Assembly: GCA_016284575.1 (NCBI GenBank)
Contig: JAEEPD010000177.1
Span: 1-12,094, forward strand
Source of the DNA: Bacillota bacterium
Lineage (GTDB): Bacteria; Bacillota; Clostridia; Peptostreptococcales; Anaerovoracaceae
Reading direction: 5' to 3'
DNA: 12,094 nt
Part shown: positions 7,332 to 12,094 of the stretch, one piece after another
How positions within the stretch are numbered: position 1 is the first letter of the stretch
Layout of the letters: every line of letters begins with the position of its first letter
Notes under the pieces: generated by a model
The model's database searches: none
Seen by the model: the letters and a program-made list of their open reading frames with translations, nothing else
What the model was told of the DNA's origin: nothing
Translations under genes and position numbers: made by a program

Positions 7332-7943
7332 ATGATTGCGATAATCGATTACGGCGTTGGGAATCTCTTCTCCCTGAGCTCCTCGCTTAAGGCCATAGGA
7401 GCCGAGGCGGTGGTCACCAGGGATGAGGCTCTCATCCGCGCCGCTGACAAGATAATTCTGCCGGGGGTGGGCGCCTTCAGGGACGCAGCTGCCAAGCTGG
7501 CAGAGACCGGCATGGACAAGGTCGTGAAGGATGAGGCTGCCTCGGGCAAGCCCCTCCTTGGCATCTGTCTTGGCATGCAGATGCTGTTTGAGAAAAGCTA
7601 CGAATACGGAGAATATCAGGGCCTGGGGCTCCTTAAGGGGGAGATAGTGCCCATGGAGGGCGTGGTACCAAAGGATCTCAAGCTGCCCCAGATGGGTTGG
7701 AATGCCCTGGACCTGATACAGCCGGACCATCCGCTTTTCAAGAACATTAAGGGCGGAGACTATGTATACTTCGTCCACTCCTACTATGCCGCGGGCTGCG
7801 AGGACAGCCTCATAGCCTCCACGGAATACGGCGTGCCCATAACTGCCGCAGTGGCAAAGGACAACGTCTGGGGCACCCAGTTCCACCCGGAAAAGAGCGG
7901 CACCGTGGGCCTGAACATACTCAGAGCATTCGCTGAGGCGTAA
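7332..7943 (+). CDS. hisH: HisH, glutaminase subunit of imidazoleglycerol-phosphate synthase
   Basis: HisH is a class I glutamine amidotransferase that releases ammonia from glutamine and channels it into HisF. The 203-residue protein shows IDYGVGNL (5-12), LPGVGAF (43-49), the nucleophile C79 in LLGICLGMQ (75-83), YVYFVHSYY (144-152), and the catalytic H185 and E187 in WGTQFHPEKS (180-189). The ATG at 7332 was chosen because the protein then begins MIAIIDYG as in homologues, with AAGGG (7319-7323) 8 nt upstream. Confidence 0.97.
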   Translation: MIAIIDYGVGNLFSLSSSLKAIGAEAVVTRDEALIRAADKIILPGVGAFRDAAAKLAETGMDKVVKDEAASGKPLLGICLGMQMLFEKSYEYGEYQGLGLLKGEIVPMEGVVPKDLKLPQMGWNALDLIQPDHPLFKNIKGGDYVYFVHSYYAAGCEDSLIASTEYGVPITAAVAKDNVWGTQFHPEKSGTVGLNILRAFAEA

Positions 7944-7949
7944 AACGAC

Positions 7950-8672
7950 ATGATACTTTTTCCTGCAATAGACATTTACAGAGGACAGGCGGTGAGGCTC
8001 CTTCGGGGCAGCTACATGGATGTGACCGTCTACAGCGACGACCCATCCTCCATCGCCATGGACTTTAAGGACAAAGGCGCCGGGGCGGTCCACATCGTGG
8101 ATCTTGAAGGCGCAAAGGACGGCACTACTCCGAACTTCGAGCAGGTGCGGCGCATCAAGGAGCGCTGCGGGCTTTTCTGCGAGATAGGAGGAGGCATAAG
8201 AAGCCTGGAGGTTTTGAAGCGCTATTTTGACGCTGGACTGGATCGGGCGATCCTTGGCACCGCCGCGGTCACTGACAGGCCCTTTCTTGAGGCTGCGCTT
8301 GCGGCCTACGGAGAGAAGATCGCCGTGGGCGTGGACATAAAGGACGGCTTCGTGGCCATAAAGGGCTGGACGGAAAAATCCTCCCTGGAGGCCTTTGAAT
8401 TCTGCCGCCAGCTGCAGCAGCTGGGCGTAAGGACCCTCATATGCACCGATATTTCAAAGGACGGTGCCATGGAGGGGACCAATCATGCCCTTTACAGGAG
8501 GCTGTCTGAGGAGCTGGACCTGAACATAACCGCCTCCGGCGGCGTGTCGTCGCTGGAGGATGTAAAGCGCCTGGCTGAGCTTGGCATCTACGGAGCCATC
8601 ATCGGAAAGGCATATTACACTGGAGCAATAGATCTGGAAGAGGCTGTAAAGCTAAGTGATACGTTCGCATAA
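7950..8672 (+). CDS. hisA: HisA, ProFAR isomerase
   Basis: HisA opens the ribose of ProFAR to give PRFAR, the substrate of HisHF. It is a (beta/alpha)8 barrel related to HisF. The 240 residues show catalytic D8 (LFPAIDIYRG), IGGGIRS (79-85), ILGTAAV (101-107), catalytic D129 (VGVDIKDG), TDISKDGAMEG (166-176), ASGGVSS (195-201) and IIGKAYYTG (217-225). The stop codon and last three or four codons lie inside the left arm of the inverted-repeat element at 8663-8805, so the short tail after VKLSDTFA could have been supplied or changed by that element. GAGG (7935-7938) precedes the ATG by 11 nt. Confidence 0.97.
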   Translation: MILFPAIDIYRGQAVRLLRGSYMDVTVYSDDPSSIAMDFKDKGAGAVHIVDLEGAKDGTTPNFEQVRRIKERCGLFCEIGGGIRSLEVLKRYFDAGLDRAILGTAAVTDRPFLEAALAAYGEKIAVGVDIKDGFVAIKGWTEKSSLEAFEFCRQLQQLGVRTLICTDISKDGAMEGTNHALYRRLSEELDLNITASGGVSSLEDVKRLAELGIYGAIIGKAYYTGAIDLEEAVKLSDTFA

Positions 8673-8805
8673 TACCCGCATCGGACACGGCTCTCGCCTT
8701 GACGGGGGCCCCTCCCAGCGGTACATCGGCTCTGTCATCGCCTGCGGCTTGCCAGTCGCCGTGGACCGGGTTCCCCGACATTCCGCTGCCGGGTATCATA
8801 CGAAC
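8663..8805. repeat. Unassigned GC-rich element bounded by a long imperfect inverted repeat, between hisA and hisF
   Basis: Bases 8663-8684 can pair with 8783-8805, giving 19 Watson-Crick pairs with three mismatches and one bulged C. The strongest block is ATACCCG (8672-8678) against CGGGTAT (8790-8796). Inside, CACGGC (8686-8691) pairs with GCCGTG (8758-8763), a CGGG/CCCG hairpin sits at 8767-8777, and GGG (8704-8706) can pair with CCC (8714-8716). CATCG recurs at 8679, 8724 and 8736. No T-tract follows, so it is not an intrinsic terminator, and no convincing ORF fits. hisA and hisF are usually adjacent, so this looks like an insertion: either a small mobile or dispersed palindromic repeat (MITE/REP-like) or a structured RNA in the operon mRNA. 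The orientation is unknown. Confidence 0.6.
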
Positions 8806-8830
8806 ACAATATACGTAAGCAAATCAGAAT

Positions 8831-8837
8831 AAAAGGA
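8831..8837 (+). promoter_or_regulatory. Ribosome binding site of hisF after the insertion
   Basis: AAAAGGA lies 7 nt before the hisF ATG in an AT-rich stretch (8806-8844) that contrasts with the GC-rich element before it. hisF therefore has its own unstructured initiation region and does not depend on coupling to hisA. No convincing promoter was seen in the gap. Confidence 0.7.
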
Positions 8838-8844
8838 TAATTAA

Positions 8845-9603
8845 ATGATAAGCAAAAGAATCATCCCCTGCCTGGATGTAAGAGACGGCAGGGTGGTAAA
8901 GGGCGTGAATTTCGAGGGCCTTCGGGATGTGAACTCCCCCGTGGAGCTGGCCAAATACTACAGCAGCTGTGGGGCGGATGAGCTGGTGTTCTATGACATC
9001 ACCGCCTCCTCCGACGGCAGGAAGATCTTCACGGATATACTTAAGGAGACCGCATCCCAGGTCTTCATACCCCTGACCGTAGGGGGCGGCATTTCGAGCC
9101 TTGATGACTTCGACCGGGTCCTCAAGTGCGGCGCGGATAAGGTCAGCGTCAATTCCGGCGCCATCAGGAATCCGTCGCTGATAGGAGAAGCCGCAAAGCG
9201 CTACGGGGACCAGTGCGTGGTCCTTTCAGTGGACGTGAAGCGGGTGAACGGTGAGTTCAGAGTCTTCGCCAAGGGCGGCCGGGAGGATACAGGCATCGAG
9301 GCCATCGAATGGATAAGGCGCTGCGTGGGCGACGGAGCAGGGGAGCTGGTCCTCAACTCCATCGATACCGACGGCGTCAAAAAGGGCTTCGACCTTGAGA
9401 TGCTGGCGGCGGCCTGCGAGGTGGTGTCTGTACCGGTCATCGCCTCCGGCGGAGCGGGCTGCATGCAGGACTTCATAGACCTTTTCAAAGCCCTTCCCAA
9501 GGTGGATGCCGGGCTTGCTGCATCCATTTTCCACTTCGGCGAGGTGGAGATCTCAGAGCTTAAGAAGCTTATGGCGGCGAACGGCATTCCCGCAAGACTT
9601 TAG
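8845..9603 (+). CDS. hisF: HisF, cyclase subunit of imidazoleglycerol-phosphate synthase
   Basis: HisF uses ammonia from HisH to convert PRFAR into imidazoleglycerol phosphate and AICAR. The 252-residue (beta/alpha)8 barrel shows catalytic D11 in IIPCLDVRDGRVVKG (6-20), FYDITAS (49-55), PLTVGGGI (76-83), ADKVSVNSGA (97-106), catalytic D130 (LSVDVKR), LNSIDTDGVKKGFD (170-183), IASGGAG (199-205) and AGLAASIFHFGE (222-233). The protein is intact, so the 172-nt gap before it has not damaged its coding sequence. The 63-nt gap after it holds only the hisIE ribosome binding site. Confidence 0.97.
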   Translation: MISKRIIPCLDVRDGRVVKGVNFEGLRDVNSPVELAKYYSSCGADELVFYDITASSDGRKIFTDILKETASQVFIPLTVGGGISSLDDFDRVLKCGADKVSVNSGAIRNPSLIGEAAKRYGDQCVVLSVDVKRVNGEFRVFAKGGREDTGIEAIEWIRRCVGDGAGELVLNSIDTDGVKKGFDLEMLAAACEVVSVPVIASGGAGCMQDFIDLFKALPKVDAGLAASIFHFGEVEISELKKLMAANGIPARL

Positions 9604-9666
9604 TTTATACAGGACGGCTGCCCCAACCGGGTGGTCATTAGGAGATCCGAAAACAGAGGAATAATC

Positions 9667-10338
9667 ATGCTTACAATGAATCTTGACGAGCTTAAATTCG
9701 ACGAAAAGGGTCTGATCCCCGCCATAGTGGTGGATGCTAAGACCAAAAGGGTGCTGACCCTTGCCTACATGAACAGAAAAAGCCTGGGCATCTCCATGGA
9801 AAAGGAGCTGACCTGCTTCTGGAGCCGCTCCAGACAGGAGCTGTGGCTTAAGGGTGAGACCAGCGGCAACTACCAGCACATCGTCTCCATAACCGCGGAC
9901 TGCGACAGGGACGCACTGGTGGTGATGGTGGAGCCCGACGGTCCCGCCTGCCATCTGGGCACCGAAAGCTGCTTCGAATATCCTGTCTTCTTCAGCGATG
10001 AGCGCAGCGAATTCTCCTACGATGGGCTGATGAAGCTGATCGAGGGCAGAAAAACAGAGCCCGTGGAGGGCTCCTACACCAGCTATCTCTTCGACAAGGG
10101 GCTGGATAAAATTCTGAAAAAGGTGGGCGAGGAGAGCACCGAGGTGATCATCGCCGCCAAGGCCGAGGACAAAAAAGAGACTATATACGAGATAGCGGAT
10201 CTCTGCTATCATGTTATGGTGCTGATGATACAGCAGGGCATAAGTCTGGGCGATATCTTCGACGAGCTCAAGTCCCGCCACGTTATCGACCACAAGGTCA
10301 AGCAGGAGAAAATGACCGGAGACGGCGCCGCGGAATAG
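9667..10338 (+). CDS. hisIE: HisIE, phosphoribosyl-AMP cyclohydrolase / phosphoribosyl-ATP pyrophosphohydrolase
   Basis: This fused enzyme does steps two and three: it hydrolyses phosphoribosyl-ATP to phosphoribosyl-AMP, then opens the adenine ring to give ProFAR. The N-terminal HisI half (about 1-110) has AYMN (33-36), FWSRSRQELWLKGETSGN (51-68) and three expected zinc cysteines, C79, C95 and C102. The C-terminal HisE half (about 136-205), a MazG-like helical domain, has YTSYLFDKG (137-145), KKVGEESTEVIIAAK (151-165) and EIADLCYHVMVLM (175-187). The ATG at 9667 was preferred because AGAGGA (9655-9660) lies 6 nt before it; the 223 residues then fit the family. A GTG at 9631 in the same frame lacks a comparable site. 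Confidence 0.95.
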   Translation: MLTMNLDELKFDEKGLIPAIVVDAKTKRVLTLAYMNRKSLGISMEKELTCFWSRSRQELWLKGETSGNYQHIVSITADCDRDALVVMVEPDGPACHLGTESCFEYPVFFSDERSEFSYDGLMKLIEGRKTEPVEGSYTSYLFDKGLDKILKKVGEESTEVIIAAKAEDKKETIYEIADLCYHVMVLMIQQGISLGDIFDELKSRHVIDHKVKQEKMTGDGAAE

Positions 10339-10369
10339 ATACAGGCACCGGTCCCGGAGAGGAGGATTC

Positions 10370-11122
10370 ATGAAGCTAAAGCAGGATCTTCACATACACA
10401 GCAATTTCAGCGACGGCAAGGACAGTCCAAGGGACATCGTTCTTGCCGCCCTTGACATGGGGCTGGAGATAATAGGCTTTTCCGACCATTCCTACGCGCC
10501 GGTGGACCTGGACTGCTGCATGCCTGAAGCAAGGATACAGGAGTATAAGGACTGCATAAGGCTGCTGGCCAGGGAGTTTCGCGGCCGCATACACATTTAC
10601 TGCGGCATTGAGCAGGACCTGGAGGCACCCTATGGTACGGAGGATTACGACTATGCCATAGGCTCGGTGCACTATCTGGAAAAGGACGGGGTTTTCGCGG
10701 CTGTGGACGACACGCCCCAGGTGCTGAAGGCCGCAAGGGATGAAATGTTCGGCGGCGATATCTATGCCCTCTGTGAGAATTATTATGAGAGGGTGGCGAG
10801 CCTTCCGGAGCGGCAGAGCTTCAGGATAGTGGGGCATTTCGATCTGGTGAGCAAGTTCAACGAAAAGGAAAGACTGTTCGACCCCACCCATCCGCGCTAT
10901 ACAGCCGCCTGGCAGGGGGCTGCGGACAAGCTCCTTAAGACCCACAGGCTGTTCGAGATCAACACCGGGGCTATCTCCCGGGCCTGGAAGAGCGAGCCCT
11001 ATCCCACCGCCGAAATGATACGCTACATCAAGGAAAGGGGCGGCACCTTCATCCTTTCCAGCGACAGCCACAGCAAGGACACGCTGGCCTTTGAATTCGA
11101 CAGATGGGAGAAGCTTCTGTGA
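10370..11122 (+). CDS. hisJ: HisJ/HisK-type histidinol-phosphatase (PHP family)
   Basis: This 250-residue protein belongs to the PHP metal-dependent phosphatases that remove phosphate from histidinol phosphate in many Firmicutes. The trinuclear metal-site motifs are visible in order: DLHIHS (6-11), GFSDHS (36-41), GIEQD (79-83), GSVHYL (98-103), GHFDLV (155-160), EINTGAISR (196-204) and SDSHSKD (231-237). It supplies the one activity missing from the monofunctional HisB, completing the pathway. AGGAGG (10360-10365) lies just before the ATG. Its TGA overlaps the GTG start of the next gene by 4 bp. PHP proteins have varied substrates, so the assignment rests on motifs plus operon position. Confidence 0.9.
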   Translation: MKLKQDLHIHSNFSDGKDSPRDIVLAALDMGLEIIGFSDHSYAPVDLDCCMPEARIQEYKDCIRLLAREFRGRIHIYCGIEQDLEAPYGTEDYDYAIGSVHYLEKDGVFAAVDDTPQVLKAARDEMFGGDIYALCENYYERVASLPERQSFRIVGHFDLVSKFNEKERLFDPTHPRYTAAWQGAADKLLKTHRLFEINTGAISRAWKSEPYPTAEMIRYIKERGGTFILSSDSHSKDTLAFEFDRWEKLL

Positions 11123-12094
11123 ATTTTGACTTTAATTTTGACATTTCTCTTATAACGGTGTTCGTTCAGGGCGTGATAAGCTTTTTCTCGCCCTGCGTTC
11201 TGCCGCTTATACCTTTATATCTTGTTTACCTGTCAGGAAGCGCCGCGGAAGCGGCGGAGCCGGCGGCATCGGTGACGGAGCCTGCCGAGGGCCAGTCGGA
11301 ACCGCTTTCTGAGCCTGCAGACGGCCTGACAGGACCGGTACCTGATACTGCAGACGTCACCGAGAGCAAAGGCCGCAGCAGACTTGGCCGGACCCTGCTG
11401 AACACACTTTTCTTTGTGTTTGGCATAGCGGGAGCCTTTTTCCTGCTGGGCCTGGGCGCCACCGCTTTGGGCCGCTTCTTCAGCAGCCGCCAGATTCTGA
11501 TGGCCAGAGTGGGCGGCGTCCTTGTGATGCTGTTTGGCTTCTACCAGCTGGGCTGGCTTGGAAACTCAAGGCTTCTGGCCTCCGAACACAGACTTCCGCT
11601 GAGGCTGGACAGGCTTGCCATGCACCCGCTGACAGCCCTTCTCATGGGCTTTGCCTTCAGCTTCGCGTGGACCCCCTGCGTGGGACCCACACTGGCCAGC
11701 GTCCTTCTGATGACCGCATCAGCCAGGACCCAGGCCTCAGGCATACTCCTGATAGCCCTTTACACTCTGGGCTTTTCACTGCCCTTCCTGGCGGCAGCGC
11801 TGTTTTCTGAAAAGCTCACAGGCCTCTATCGCCGTCACCCGGGCCTTCTTAAGAACAGCACCCGCATAGGCGGCATACTGCTGATCCTCATGGGGCTGAT
11901 GATGTACACCGGCACCATGAATTCCGTCACAGGCTATCTGTCGGGCCTCGGAGGAGGACAGCAGACTGTGCAGGAGCAGCCCGCTGAAGGCCAGAGCGGA
12001 AGCGAAACGTCCCAGATCGGCCAGACTGAGGAGCAGTCCGGGATCCCCGAGGATGCGGTGCCTGCTGTCCAGTTCGAGCTGGTGGATCAGTACG
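11119..12094 (+). CDS. CcdA/DsbD-type membrane thiol-reductant transporter with probable C-terminal redoxin domain (3'-truncated by the window)
   Basis: The frame from the GTG at 11119 is open to the window end, giving 325 visible residues. GGGAG (11106-11110) lies 8 nt upstream, and the start overlaps the hisJ stop as GTGA. It matches CcdA-type proteins, which pass electrons from cytoplasmic thioredoxin across the membrane through a Cys pair: C26 in ISFFSPCVLPLIPLYL (20-35) and C187 in FAWTPCVGPTLAS (182-194). About six hydrophobic segments are seen (roughly 11-37, 93-112, 127-145, 171-200, 209-226, 251-268). A Pro/Glu/Ala-rich loop of about 50 residues (40-92) separates the first two, longer than in minimal CcdA. 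After the last one comes a Gln/Glu-rich linker, then VQFELVDQY, which resembles the opening strand of TlpA-like thioredoxin domains. A CcdA-redoxin fusion is therefore likely but not shown. Its link to histidine synthesis is unknown. Confidence 0.88.
   Translation, partial: MNFDFNFDISLITVFVQGVISFFSPCVLPLIPLYLVYLSGSAAEAAEPAASVTEPAEGQSEPLSEPADGLTGPVPDTADVTESKGRSRLGRTLLNTLFFVFGIAGAFFLLGLGATALGRFFSSRQILMARVGGVLVMLFGFYQLGWLGNSRLLASEHRLPLRLDRLAMHPLTALLMGFAFSFAWTPCVGPTLASVLLMTASARTQASGILLIALYTLGFSLPFLAAALFSEKLTGLYRRHPGLLKNSTRIGGILLILMGLMMYTGTMNSVTGYLSGLGGGQQTVQEQPAEGQSGSETSQIGQTEEQSGIPEDAVPAVQFELVDQY

Noticed and set aside
7327..7335. Two-codon frame (ATG-AAA-TGA) overlapping the hisH start
   Set aside because: It is too short to be meaningful and most likely chance; hisH has its own site at 7319-7323.
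6285..8093. Long minus-strand open frame (602 codons) antisense to hisC, hisB, hisH and hisA
   Set aside because: It lies wholly opposite intact, motif-complete his genes, has no family signature, and arises from codon bias on the other strand.
8599..8799. Minus-strand 66-codon frame starting inside the hisA-hisF element
   Set aside because: There is no Shine-Dalgarno upstream, and it runs into the 3' end of hisA in antisense. It was kept only as a hint that the element could be repeated elsewhere.
8783..8844. Internal promoter for hisF
   Set aside because: TATCAT (8794-8799) could be a -10, but no -35 at a sensible distance was found.
9631..9666. GTG start 12 codons upstream for hisIE
   Set aside because: AGAGGA at 9655-9660 points to the ATG at 9667, and the extra residues are not typical of HisI.

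Overview
The window reads as chromosomal DNA of an anaerobic, probably host-associated Clostridia-type Firmicute. This is inferred from four things: a short-form HisG paired with HisZ, a TrpR-like YerC regulator heading the histidine operon, a surface protein built from Listeria/Bacteroides-type repeats, and GC-rich genes that still use many ATA (Ile) and AGG/AGA (Arg) codons. A species cannot be named from the sequence alone. All convincing genes lie on the + strand.

Region 1 (1-2246) is the 3' part of a large surface-protein gene that begins before the window. It carries six complete 63-residue InlB B-type repeats with an exact 189-bp period, then a fibronectin-III-like domain, a long acidic Gly/Thr/Ser/Glu/Asp linker with its own short degenerate repeat, and a C-terminal anchor of three hydrophobic segments without an LPXTG motif. 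A clear intrinsic terminator (2337-2370) closes this unit.

Region 2 (2391-11122) is a histidine biosynthesis operon: yerC(hisR)-hisZ-hisG-hisD-hisC-hisB-hisH-hisA-hisF-hisIE-hisJ. A sigma-A-like promoter (TTGACT, 17 nt, TAGCAT) precedes it. A perfect ACTTTA-N6-TAAAGT inverted repeat sits across the end of the -35 box and the spacer, which suggests that the TrpR-like product of the first gene represses the operon. The encoded enzymes cover all ten steps from PRPP and ATP to L-histidine: HisZG, HisIE, HisA, HisHF, HisB, HisC, the PHP-type phosphatase HisJ and HisD. Most genes are 1-34 nt apart. The main exception is a 172-nt gap between hisA and hisF. It holds a GC-rich element of about 143 bp whose ends form a long imperfect inverted repeat overlapping the hisA stop codon. 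I cannot assign this element to a known family, and it is the best candidate here for something undescribed.

Region 3 (11119-12094) is the start of a CcdA/DsbD-type membrane thiol-reductant transporter gene that runs off the window and probably continues into a thioredoxin-like domain. Its GTG start overlaps the hisJ stop by 4 bp, with no terminator between them, so it is probably co-transcribed and translationally coupled to the histidine operon.
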